From assembly GCF_003285015.1 (NCBI RefSeq), contig NZ_QMFB01000035.1:1-64000 (forward strand): DNA of 64,000 bases, in the 5' to 3' direction. Both the position numbers and the translations under genes were made by a program. Under the pieces are notes generated by a model. That model made no database searches and was not told the DNA's origin. It worked only from the letters and a program-made list of their open reading frames with translations. Shown here in pieces: positions 9,364 to 17,369 of the stretch; position 1 is the stretch's first letter, and every line of letters begins with the position of its first letter. Origin of the DNA: Paenibacillus contaminans (GTDB lineage Bacteria > Bacillota > Bacilli > Paenibacillales > NBRC-103111).

Positions 9364-9876
9364 TCAGCTCTTCCCTAGCGCCTTCACCGCTTCAAGCACC
9401 TGATCGACATGGCCCTTGATTCTCACTTTGCGCCACTCGCGAACAAGCTTGCCTTCCGCATCGATCAGGAACGTCGACCGCTCGACGCCCATATATTCGC
9501 GGCCGTACAGCTTTTTGAGCGCCCAAACGCCGTACAGCTTGCATATCTCAAGCTCCGTATCGGCCAGCAGCGGGAACGGCAGCTCGTACTGCTCGATAAA
9601 CTTCGCATGCCGCTTCAGATCGTCCGGGCTGATCCCAAGCACGACCGCTCCGGCGCGTTTCAGCTTGCCGTTATAGTCGCGGAAATCGCAGGATTCCTGC
9701 GTACAGGTCGGCGTCATGTCCTGCGGATAAAAGTAAAGCACGACCTTTTTGCCGCGCAGCTTGCTAAGCTTTATTTTTTTGCCGGTGGAAGCCGGAAGCT
9801 CGAAATCGGGAGCAAGCTCTCCGAGCACGGGTATCGTGCGTTCTTCGCCGCCGGACGTTTCGGTTATTTCAGTCAT
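9364..9876 (-). CDS. bcp: Thioredoxin-dependent peroxiredoxin Bcp
   Basis: Cytoplasmic thiol peroxidase of 170 residues that reduces hydrogen peroxide and organic hydroperoxides. The sequence has the PDFELP beginning of the AhpC/TSA fold and the active site DMTPTCTQESCDFRD, with peroxidatic Cys58 and a second Cys five residues on (Cys63), the spacing of the atypical 2-Cys BCP/PrxQ class. An N-terminal extension of about 20 residues precedes the fold. AAAGGAAG lies before the ATG. It is divergent from the SMI1/KNR4 gene. The call is secure. Confidence 0.95.
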   Translation of the reverse strand: MTEITETSGGEERTIPVLGELAPDFELPASTGKKIKLSKLRGKKVVLYFYPQDMTPTCTQESCDFRDYNGKLKRAGAVVLGISPDDLKRHAKFIEQYELPFPLLADTELEICKLYGVWALKKLYGREYMGVERSTFLIDAEGKLVREWRKVRIKGHVDQVLEAVKALGKS

Positions 9877-9992
9877 GAAGCATCTTCCTTTCCAATCCTC
9901 ATTCCATTATTATACCGCAACCGCCATGGACAGCAAACGAAACGGACGGGTATAGTGGTGTTAATACAGCACTTTCGCAAGGGGGACCCGCC

Positions 9993-10547
9993 ATGTTATG
10001 GAGTACGGTGTTCGGGAAGGAATATGAGAAGAAGAAAGGCTTGGCCAAAGACGATCTGCATCGCTTCCTTAGCGAGTGGAATTCGCCGATGACCGCAAAA
10101 GAAATCGCGGAGATTACGGAACGGCAGCGGAATCCTTTTCCCGTCACGGATCCTCTATATAGTCAGTATCGGCCCTTCGATCCCGCCAGGTGGACCATCC
10201 CGAATCAAAAGCTGCCTAACAGCTATATCGAGTTTCTCGGGTATTCGAACGGCGGAGAATTCGGAAACGGAGACAGGTATTTTCAGTTTTTCGAGGCGGC
10301 TGAGCTTAGGAAGATGAACCTGGCGTACGAATTTCCGCAGTATATGAGCGGAGCGGTTTCTTTCGGCATGGACGGCTGCGGCAATCATTATATTTTCGAT
10401 ATGCGGGAAGCGTTGAGGGATGGCGAGTACCCGATTGTTGCGGCCCACTCCGGCAATTTGGGTTACGAGGACTGCAGGAAGGTCGCGGATTCCTTCGCGG
10501 AGCTTTGCTTGGGGACCACATCGCTGGATGACGAGCTGAATAAATAG
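9993..10547 (+). CDS. SMI1/KNR4 family protein
   Basis: Small soluble protein of 184 residues of the SMI1/KNR4 (SUKH) superfamily. The typical core is visible: LPNSYIEFLGYSNGGEFG (the conserved Pro/Asn-Gly-Gly turn), then SFGMDGCGNHYIFDMR and a C-terminal FAELCLG segment. Family members often serve as immunity proteins against toxins, but many are standalone genes of unknown role. No toxin gene is adjacent here, so an immunity role is not supported. GGGGG lies 7 nt before the ATG. It precedes a VOC-family gene by about 150 bp, probably as a separate unit. Confidence 0.8.
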   Translation: MLWSTVFGKEYEKKKGLAKDDLHRFLSEWNSPMTAKEIAEITERQRNPFPVTDPLYSQYRPFDPARWTIPNQKLPNSYIEFLGYSNGGEFGNGDRYFQFFEAAELRKMNLAYEFPQYMSGAVSFGMDGCGNHYIFDMREALRDGEYPIVAAHSGNLGYEDCRKVADSFAELCLGTTSLDDELNK

Positions 10548-10700
10548 CGGTTCGATGTCGCTTGAGCGTACGATTAAGCGAGCTGCCAAAATTGCATTAA
10601 CCGAAGCGGCAGCCAGAGAATTCCCCGTTGAACCCGGCGTTTGGTTCGTCTACAATCAAGCTAGCTGTTACACTATACAAATAAGGCAGGTGTCCCGCTC

Positions 10701-11090
10701 ATGGCAAGAACGAGATTGGAGCATGTCGGCGTCATGGTGCAAAATTTGGAGGCGTCCATCAAGTTTTACGAGGAAATTGTCGGTCTTACGCACAAGGATA
10801 CGCTGCTTCATACGAACGGCGTCATACGTCTGGCTTTCCTCGGCTTCGGCAAAGAAGGCGAGACGGAGCTCGAGCTGATCGAAGGCTATAACGCCGGTCT
10901 TCCGCAGGAAGGCAAAGTGCATCATCTGGCGTTCCGCATCGACGATGTCGAGGAGGAATTCGCCCGCATCCGCTCGCTGGACGTGCAGCTCATCGATCAG
11001 GAAATAACGACGCTGCCTAACGGGTCGCGCTACTTCTTTTTCCACGGCCCTGACGGGGAATGGATCGAGTTTTTCCAATCGACGCGATGA
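10701..11090 (+). CDS. VOC (glyoxalase/bleomycin-resistance fold) family protein
   Basis: Single-domain metalloenzyme-fold protein of 129 residues. It shows the two beta-alpha-beta-beta-beta halves: RLEHVGVMVQNLEASIKFYE (His8 a likely metal ligand) and KVHHLAFRIDDVEEEF, ending in FFHGPDGEWIEFFQ with the usual C-terminal Glu. These residues resemble glyoxalase I (lactoylglutathione lyase-like) proteins of Firmicutes, but the substrate cannot be assigned. GCAGGTG lies 8 nt before the ATG. A good terminator follows directly. Confidence 0.85.
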   Translation: MARTRLEHVGVMVQNLEASIKFYEEIVGLTHKDTLLHTNGVIRLAFLGFGKEGETELELIEGYNAGLPQEGKVHHLAFRIDDVEEEFARIRSLDVQLIDQEITTLPNGSRYFFFHGPDGEWIEFFQSTR

Positions 11091-11098
11091 AAATATTC

Positions 11099-11131
11099 GG
11101 CTCGACCGGCATGTGCCGGGCGAGCCTTTTT
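11099..11131 (+). terminator. Rho-independent terminator of the VOC gene
   Basis: GGCTCG-ACCGGCA and TGCCGGG-CGAGCC form a long stem, followed by TTTTT, 9 nt after the stop codon. Confidence 0.85.
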
Positions 11132-11178
11132 CTTAGCGGCACCGGTGCCCCGGCTGTACTTCGCTGCCCGCGTCCGGC

Positions 11179-11973
11179 CTACACCTCCGCTCCCTCGAAA
11201 AACATGTCCTCGGCAACAGCTAACGGCATAATCGCAAGGCCGAGCTGACTCTCCAGCCACCGCCAGGCTTCCATACAATCTTCCGTCCCGTCAAGCAGCG
11301 GCACAAAGCCGAAATCAAGGTACATCTTGATCGCTCTCCAGCTATCCGTCTGTGAGGTCAGCATCGCTTTTCCGTGCTTCGCGGCAAGCACTCGCAGCGC
11401 GGCGGCGACGAGCGGTCTCGCAAGCTTGCGCCCCTGTTCCTTCGGAACGATGCCCACCCAATGCAGACGGCCGAAGCATTCGCCGGCGATCGTTTTGTAC
11501 CAGGCAGTAGCGGTGCCGATCGGCTCGCCCTCCCCGTTCTCGATGAAGATACACCGCTCGCGCATATCGTCGATCGACGCCCCGAATTCATCGCGGAACC
11601 GGTTCATAGCATCATCGACGGACGCAAATTCGCCCGCCTCCGTTTCGATGCGCGCCCAATTCGCTTCATCGCCGGGCATAAACAGCCGAAGCCGGTAACC
11701 GGCAGGCAGCTCGTCAGCTCTCTCATACGACTGCAGTTCGGTCAATATCCGCCCTTTCTTTTCAAGTAGCGTATCGTTATCCGCAGCTCTCTGCAGTTCG
11801 GTCAGACCCTCCCTTCCCTTTTCAGACAGCGTATCGTTCCCCTCATTCGCCTGCGGTTCAGACAAGCTCCGCATTCCTTGCAGCTTCGAGGAACCCTTGC
11901 CTAGCCGCAACTCGGTCAGGAACGACCGCCCCATTTTGATCGAAATGTTCGTCGCCATATTCATCATCCTCAC
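11179..11973 (-). CDS. GNAT family N-acetyltransferase with N-terminal 20-residue repeats
   Basis: Acetyl-CoA dependent N-acetyltransferase of 264 residues; the acceptor is unknown. The GNAT core begins near YRLRLFMPGDEANWARIE, and the acetyl-CoA binding stretch is VGIVPKEQGRKLARPLVAAA. The unusual part is residues about 19-85, where a unit near LTELQ...NDTL.EK.G is repeated about three times; the DNA repeats every 60 bp at 11731-11910. The gene begins inside the stop of the upstream AraC gene (a GTGA-type overlap), so the two are translationally coupled. The GTG at 11973 fits the overlap; ATG at 11958, with GAGG before it, is an alternative. No homologous function for the repeat is known to me. 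Confidence 0.8.
   Translation of the reverse strand: MRMMNMATNISIKMGRSFLTELRLGKGSSKLQGMRSLSEPQANEGNDTLSEKGREGLTELQRAADNDTLLEKKGRILTELQSYERADELPAGYRLRLFMPGDEANWARIETEAGEFASVDDAMNRFRDEFGASIDDMRERCIFIENGEGEPIGTATAWYKTIAGECFGRLHWVGIVPKEQGRKLARPLVAAALRVLAAKHGKAMLTSQTDSWRAIKMYLDFGFVPLLDGTEDCMEAWRWLESQLGLAIMPLAVAEDMFFEGAEV
11731..11918 (-). repeat. 60-bp in-frame tandem repeat inside the GNAT gene
   Basis: CTGCAGTTCGGTCA-like blocks start at 11731, 11791 and 11851, exactly 60 bp apart, with a diverged fourth at 11905. Each unit encodes 20 residues, so copy-number changes would keep the frame. Confidence 0.8.
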
Positions 11974-12908
11974 TGTTTATTGTCCAAGGGAAATAGCCGC
12001 TTCCGCTCCATCCCGCGGTATTCTCTCGGCGTCATGCCCGTTTTGCTTTTGAACAGCCGGTTGAAAAATTTAATGTCCTGGTAGCCGACCTGTTGTGCGA
12101 TCGCCGCGATTTTGTCCGTTGTCGTTCGCAGCAGATTGCAGCTTGCTTCAACGCGCATTTTATGAACGTAGTCCGTGTAGCTCATCCCCGTCCTCATCGC
12201 AAAACGGCGCCTGAACTGGCGCTCGCTCAATCCGGACTCTGCGGCAAGCTGAGCTACGGTCGGCGTTTCGTCCGGACGTCCTCTCATCCGTGCGATGGCG
12301 CGATCAAGCGGATCGGCCGCAGGCTCTTTCAGGCTTGGCGAGAAATCGTCGCCCGGCAGCGCTTCCTCCCCCTGATGCGAATGCTGCAATCGGTTTATAT
12401 GAACGAGCAGCCGCAGCGCCTCGGCCTGAAGCAGCGGATAGAAATCCGTTCCCTTCCGCGCGTATTCATCCATCAGCGTATTGAACAGCAGCTGAAACGT
12501 ACCGTCCCGGTCCTTAAGATGCAGCCAGGGCTGCTCCGGATACTCGGCTGCGAGCATCCTCGACAGGCGCTCTCCGAGCGGGAACGCCTTCACAAGCTGC
12601 CTGAGGAAAGCTTCGCCCATCAAGCAATTGTATACGATCAGACGATTGCGGTCCTTCTGCGGCGAGGCGGGTCGAAAAACGTGGGAGGCGCCGATCGGCA
12701 AATAAAAAAGATCGCCCTTCACCACAGGAATCGTCCGCCCTTCGATGTACTGAAAGCCCGCCCCTTCGCTGACATAATTGATTTCGACAAAAGCGTGATT
12801 ATGCAACTCGAGGACGAACGTTTCCCGCACCCGATTGACGTAGATGGGGAGCTCCGGCGTTAAGTAATTGCTTCCGTCGTCCGTTTTGACGATTCGTTTG
12901 GCTTTCAG
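11970..12908 (-). CDS. AraC family regulator with N-terminal cupin
   Basis: Cytoplasmic sugar-responsive regulator. The N-terminal cupin shows LHNHAFVEINYVSEGAGFQYIEG and GDLFYLPIGASHVF; the C-terminal AraC domain has TVAQLAAESGLSERQFRRRF and DIKFFNRLFKSKTGMTPREYR. The start is uncertain. A GTG at 12830 has no ribosome site and would cut the cupin short. The frame is open upstream with no ATG, GTG or TTG, but CTG at 12908 has GGGAGG 8 nt before it and gives a normal 312-residue protein. I therefore propose the rare CTG start. It is divergent from the GH78 rhamnosidase, its likely target, and coupled to the GNAT gene downstream. Confidence 0.82.
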   Translation of the reverse strand: MKAKRIVKTDDGSNYLTPELPIYVNRVRETFVLELHNHAFVEINYVSEGAGFQYIEGRTIPVVKGDLFYLPIGASHVFRPASPQKDRNRLIVYNCLMGEAFLRQLVKAFPLGERLSRMLAAEYPEQPWLHLKDRDGTFQLLFNTLMDEYARKGTDFYPLLQAEALRLLVHINRLQHSHQGEEALPGDDFSPSLKEPAADPLDRAIARMRGRPDETPTVAQLAAESGLSERQFRRRFAMRTGMSYTDYVHKMRVEASCNLLRTTTDKIAAIAQQVGYQDIKFFNRLFKSKTGMTPREYRGMERKRLFPLDNKQ

Positions 12909-13121
12909 CCGTACCGCCTCCCGTCGCGGTTCCTCCGAATTTGTCGGAAAAGCCGCAGTGTTAAAAATGTCCGAATTAACCCCATTTTATAGCCGAATCA
13001 ACCCTAAAAACAACCGCTTTCGGGTATTAAAATAAAGCTGTCTTTTCGGTGACGCATACGCCACACCATTACCGATCGGGAAAAATGTCTGGAACAATAT
13101 AAACACGGAGGTCGATTTGCA

Positions 13122-16010
13122 ATGACGGAGCAAGCGGCGTGGAAAGCGCAATGGATATGGGGAAGCGGCGTTGAAAGCCCAAGGAACGAATGGCGCTGTT
13201 TCCGCAAAACGTTTACGTATGACGCGAATGAAAGACAAAAAGGCTGCTCCATCCGGATAACGGCCGATTCCCGTTACGTTCTGTACGTAAACGGCAAGCA
13301 AGTCGGACGCGGACCCGTAAGATCGTGGCCGTTCGAGCTCAAATACGACGAATATGAAATCGGTCATTTGCTGAAGCCGGGCGAAACGAATACCGTCGCC
13401 GTGTTAGTTTTGCATTTCGGGGTTTCCAACTTCTATTATTTGCGCGGGCGCGGCGGGCTTGTAGCGGAGCTCGAAACGGCTGCCGCAGACGGCGTGAAAA
13501 CAACTTTGCTCGCAACAGACGAAACCTGGAAAACCGCCGTTCACGCCGGACATGAGGCAAGCTCTTCCCGTATGTCGTGCCAGCAAGCTTTTACCGAAAT
13601 AACCGATGCGCGAGCTTGGGACGAAGGTTGGATGGCCACCGGCTATGACGATGCAAGCTGGAAAAATGCCGCCGTCATCGGCCCTGTCGGGATGGAGCCG
13701 TGGGTACGGCTCGTTGAACGCGACATTCCCCATTTGACCGAGGAGCCGACATATCCTGTACGCGTCGAAGCTTTGAGCGCCGTTACGCCCGCGTCTTGGC
13801 TCGCCGCCCTCGACTTGCGCTCCCAATTTGTGCCGAATAGCGCCGACCACGCGAACAATGTATCGTTCAGCGGTTATTTGGCGGCCGTCATCCGCATTAA
13901 CAAGCCGGCCCGGGCAACTATCGGAATTACCGATGATGGCCGTATTTTCGGGCCGTGCAGCATAAATGGGACTTGGTATGAAGCGGACTCGTTTACCGGA
14001 GATTTGCCGGAGCGCTACTTGACCGTGGAGCTGCGGCAAGGGGACAACTTTTTCATGATGGACGTTACCGGCACCAGCCATGGACATGCCTTCCATATCG
14101 GTTTCGACAGCGAGGAGACGTTCGAAGTCGTATCCCCGCTTGGAGACGGACAAGCAACTCCGTTCGTGACCGTCGGTCCGTTCGATACGGCCGAGCATAT
14201 CGACCACCAGGCCCCTACGCATCTGAAGCGCGATCATCCGGACTACATTCGGGCCAAAAGCTTGGCCGATGCCGCCGGCTTGAGCGAATTTGCGGAATGG
14301 GTCAAGCCTTTCCCGGCCGAATACTTCAATGCTCAAGACGCGTTCGGAGCATTCGTCTGGAAAAAGTCGGAACCTCAGGTTGTCCCCCACAATCTGCAAA
14401 ATATGGTCATCGCGAGCTGCGATCCGTCGGTCATCCCGTTATATTCCGGCCGGGATACCGAGATGATCGTCGACTTCGGCCGCGAGCTTTCCGGTTACCT
14501 ATCGTTTGAATTGGAGGCAGCCGCAGGTACGATCGTCGATTTTTACGGCTACGAGTATATGCGCGACGGCTGGATCCAGCATACGTACCAGCTCGACAAT
14601 ACGCTTCGCTACACGAGCCGCGAAGGGCGTCAAGCCTATACGTCCTTCGTCCGCAGAGGGCTGCGCTATTTGATGATCGCGATTCGCGGCGCGGCTTCGC
14701 CGGTAAAGCTTTACGAGGTTAAGCTTTTGCAAAGCAATTTCCCGATTGCGGAAATCGGGCGCTTCCAATGCTCCGACCCGATGCTGAACGATATTTGGCA
14801 AATCAGCCGCCATACGACCCGCCTTTGCATGGAAGATACGTTCGTCGATTGCCCGGCATTCGAGCAAACGTTCTGGGTTGGGGACGCGCGCAACGAAGCG
14901 CTGATCGGCTATTATATGTTCGGCGCTTCCGAGATCGTCGAGCGGTGCCTGCGGCTGGTCCCGGGCTCCAAGTTCCAGACTCCGCTTTATGCCGATCAGG
15001 TACCGAGCGGCTGGAGCAGCGTCATTCCGAATTGGACGTTCTTCTGGGTTACCGCCTGCGCCGAATATTACAAGTATAAAGGCAGCCGCACCTTCGCGGA
15101 GGAAATGTGGCCGCAGGCGGAACAAACGCTCGACCGTTATATGCAAAATCTCGACGAGCGCGGTCTGCTGAATATGCGAGGCTGGAATTTGCTTGACTGG
15201 GCGCCGTTCGAGCAGCCTAACGCGGGCATCGTCACGCCGCAGAACATGTTTATGACGAAAGCGCTCCGCGATGCGGCCGGGCTTGCCGCCGTCGCCGGGG
15301 ACGACGCGAAGAGCCGGACGTATATCGCCTATGCAGATCGTTTGCGGGAAGCAATCAATATGCATTTGTGGGATGAAAGCCGCCAAGCGTACATCGATTG
15401 TTTACATGAAGACGGACGGCCATCCGCTACGACCAGTATGCAGACGCAGGTAGTCGCAAGTCTTTGCGGTATTGCGGAGGGCGAGCGCGCAGAGACGATC
15501 GAGCGTTATTTGACGGAGCCGCCTGCCGCGTTCGTGCAAATCGGAAGTCCGTTCATGTCGTTCTTTTATCATGAAGCGCTTGTGAAGCTGGGCCGCTTCG
15601 ACGTCTTGCTTGAAGATATAAGAACCAATTACGGCGCTATGGTCGAAAACGATGCCACCACCTGCTGGGAGATGTACCCCGACCCGGTTAACCGACCGAA
15701 AATGCCGACGCGCAGCCACTGCCACGCCTGGTCCGCCGGCCCCGCATATTTCCTCGGCGCTTATACGCTGGGCGTTCGCGGCGCCGATCCCGGCTGGTCG
15801 AAGGTCATCGTCGAGCCTCAGCCGGCCGGCCTGACCTGGGCCCGCGGCACCGTGCCGCTGCCGGACGGCGGCAGCATCGCCGTTTCATGGCGGCTCGACG
15901 AAGCCGCCCGCCGCATCCGGCTGCGGATCGAAGCCCCGCGCGGCCTGGAGCTGCTTATTCAGCCTCCGGACGGCTATGAGGCGGAGACGGAGGTTGTGCG
16001 GCTGGGCTGA
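13122..16010 (+). CDS. GH78 alpha-L-rhamnosidase
   Basis: Inverting alpha-L-rhamnosidase of 962 residues, expected to release rhamnose from rhamnogalacturonan or ulvan fragments or from plant glycosides. The N-terminal beta-sandwich domains (WIWGSGVESPRNEWRCFRKT) are followed by the (alpha/alpha)6 catalytic domain with DCPAFEQTFWVGD: D576, E581 and D588. A second catalytic Glu is E850 in TTCWEMYPD. The spacing of these four residues (5, 7 and 262) equals that of characterised bacterial GH78 enzymes. The C-terminal beta-domain GGSIAVSWRLD completes the family architecture. No signal peptide, so it acts inside on imported oligosaccharides. GGAGGTC lies 10 nt before the ATG. It is divergent from an AraC regulator. 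Confidence 0.93.
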   Translation: MTEQAAWKAQWIWGSGVESPRNEWRCFRKTFTYDANERQKGCSIRITADSRYVLYVNGKQVGRGPVRSWPFELKYDEYEIGHLLKPGETNTVAVLVLHFGVSNFYYLRGRGGLVAELETAAADGVKTTLLATDETWKTAVHAGHEASSSRMSCQQAFTEITDARAWDEGWMATGYDDASWKNAAVIGPVGMEPWVRLVERDIPHLTEEPTYPVRVEALSAVTPASWLAALDLRSQFVPNSADHANNVSFSGYLAAVIRINKPARATIGITDDGRIFGPCSINGTWYEADSFTGDLPERYLTVELRQGDNFFMMDVTGTSHGHAFHIGFDSEETFEVVSPLGDGQATPFVTVGPFDTAEHIDHQAPTHLKRDHPDYIRAKSLADAAGLSEFAEWVKPFPAEYFNAQDAFGAFVWKKSEPQVVPHNLQNMVIASCDPSVIPLYSGRDTEMIVDFGRELSGYLSFELEAAAGTIVDFYGYEYMRDGWIQHTYQLDNTLRYTSREGRQAYTSFVRRGLRYLMIAIRGAASPVKLYEVKLLQSNFPIAEIGRFQCSDPMLNDIWQISRHTTRLCMEDTFVDCPAFEQTFWVGDARNEALIGYYMFGASEIVERCLRLVPGSKFQTPLYADQVPSGWSSVIPNWTFFWVTACAEYYKYKGSRTFAEEMWPQAEQTLDRYMQNLDERGLLNMRGWNLLDWAPFEQPNAGIVTPQNMFMTKALRDAAGLAAVAGDDAKSRTYIAYADRLREAINMHLWDESRQAYIDCLHEDGRPSATTSMQTQVVASLCGIAEGERAETIERYLTEPPAAFVQIGSPFMSFFYHEALVKLGRFDVLLEDIRTNYGAMVENDATTCWEMYPDPVNRPKMPTRSHCHAWSAGPAYFLGAYTLGVRGADPGWSKVIVEPQPAGLTWARGTVPLPDGGSIAVSWRLDEAARRIRLRIEAPRGLELLIQPPDGYEAETEVVRLG

Positions 16011-16090
16011 CCGGGTTTTCGCGCCGGACTCCTGCTCCGTCAAACTTCCGGTTTTGCGCCTCTTGCTTTCACCTGGTTTTACTTGCAACG

Positions 16091-16253
16091 GGGGCTGACC
16101 CAAAAGTCGCTTTCGGAATTTTCGGCCCCAGCTTCATACGCGATCTTGTTTAACAAAAGAACCTTCAATTCCACTTACATAGTGGTTTTGAAGGTTCTTT
16201 TTGCATCATTTATGGGATCCGCTCACTTTAGCTTACCCTTTTCGGACAACCCC
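16091..16253. mobile_element. Putative MITE-like element with transposon-type ends
   Basis: A 163-bp segment bounded by inverted ends: GGGGCTGACCCAAAAG at the left and GGGGTTGTCCGAAAAG on the opposite strand at the right (13 of 16 match). It encloses a strong hairpin, AAAGAACCTTCAA pairing with TTGAAGGTTCTTT plus an inner CCACT/AGTGG. No transposase is encoded. The ends resemble those of IS1182-like elements as I remember them, which needs a search. The hairpin could also end transcription of the rhamnosidase gene. Confidence 0.5.
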
Positions 16254-16449
16254 TTTGCTTTAGAACTCCCCGTCAAATCATGCGTTTCCCTGACCGCAGG
16301 CTTCCTCTCCTCCATACGCGATTCCGGGCATCCATAGGTTATACCCTGTTAATTGTTGTCTTCTCTTGAAATGCTGCCAAATACGAATTTTGGTGAATAT
16401 GATTAGTGCCGTTAACTCCGCTGCCATCTCTTAGCCGCCCAAACATTCC

Positions 16450-16479
16450 TTGACAGGAATATTCTTAATACGGTATATT
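16450..16479 (+). promoter_or_regulatory. Sigma-A type promoter for the AHSA1-type gene
   Basis: TTGACA and TATATT are separated by 18 bp, about 110 bp before the start at 16588. The rest of 16254-16587 shows nothing further. Confidence 0.65.
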
Positions 16480-16587
16480 CAAATCAAGATTAACTACGCT
16501 TATTCCAAACAAACCCGCATCAAAGCATTCGAACCTGACGAAACTTAGCATATTAGGCGCTATCATTTAAAACAAGGAGGATTTCAC

Positions 16588-17112
16588 ATGACGCAAAACA
16601 GTCCAGCAAGCAGTCTCACGACCAAAGCAGGAGAACGCGAATTTTCGGTGGAGCGCATGTTCAATGCGCCAAGGGAGCTCGTATTCCAAGCGTTTACGCA
16701 ACCCGAGCACCTTTCGCGCTGGTGGGCGCCGGGCGGTTATACGATTCCGGTTTGCAACATCGACCTTCGCCCGGGCGGAGTATGGCATTACAGCATGAGA
16801 TCGCCTCAAGGCGACGAGCATTGGGTCAAAGCCATATATCGCGAAATCGTCGCGCCGGAGCGTATCGTTTACACATGTACATTCGCGGATGAGCACGCCA
16901 ACCCGACCGACGATATTCCCGAGCAGCTCGCAACGATGACGTTCGCCGAATACGAGGGCCGGACCAAGCTCAATATTGTCTTCCAGTTCAAAACGGCGAA
17001 GGAACTCAAAGAAACGCTCGATATGGGCATGATCGCAGGCCTTACCGAAACGTTGAACAGCCTGGACGGCCTTCTTGCGGGAATCTCAGCCGGCAATGTT
17101 CCTTTGGATTAG
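16588..17112 (+). CDS. SRPBCC / AHSA1 domain protein
   Basis: Small cytoplasmic protein of 174 residues with the START-like fold of the AHSA1 (Hsp90 activator homologue) family. The diagnostic start ERMFNAPRELVFQAFTQPEH, the centre LSRWWAPGGYTIPVC and the C-terminal helix DMGMIAGLTETLNSLDGLL are all present, in the typical order. Family members bind hydrophobic ligands or act in stress responses, but bacterial functions are mostly unproven. CAAGGAGG lies before the ATG. It has its own promoter and terminator, so it is monocistronic. Confidence 0.88.
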   Translation: MTQNSPASSLTTKAGEREFSVERMFNAPRELVFQAFTQPEHLSRWWAPGGYTIPVCNIDLRPGGVWHYSMRSPQGDEHWVKAIYREIVAPERIVYTCTFADEHANPTDDIPEQLATMTFAEYEGRTKLNIVFQFKTAKELKETLDMGMIAGLTETLNSLDGLLAGISAGNVPLD

Positions 17113-17211
17113 ATCCGCGTACCGCTGGGACTGGGTCAACTTCCTGCTGAACTACTATTATCCTTTCGCAGCTCGGCGCAGCCGCAAAAGCAGGCCGTTG
17201 CCTGGCCGTAC

Positions 17212-17251
17212 AATAAAGACCGTCCGGCAAGCTTTCCGGACGGTCTTTATT
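17212..17251. terminator. Bidirectional terminator
   Basis: A perfect 40-bp inverted repeat: AATAAAGACCGTCCGG pairs with CCGGACGGTCTTTATT around an 8-nt loop. It separates the AHSA1 gene (plus) from the 17.4-kb gene (minus). Confidence 0.85.
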
Positions 17252-17369
17252 GTGCACAATCGCAAAATCAGTGCCTGAATTTGGACGCTTAAGCGGGCTT
17301 CTTAATTCAAAAACAGAAGGAAGAGATGAAGATATGACGGAGCGAATGAGGCTCCTTAGACACCTACAT

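Noticed and set aside
17075..17278. 67-residue plus-strand frame after the AHSA1 gene
   Set aside because: It overlaps the end of the AHSA1 gene and reads through the palindromic terminator; no domain.
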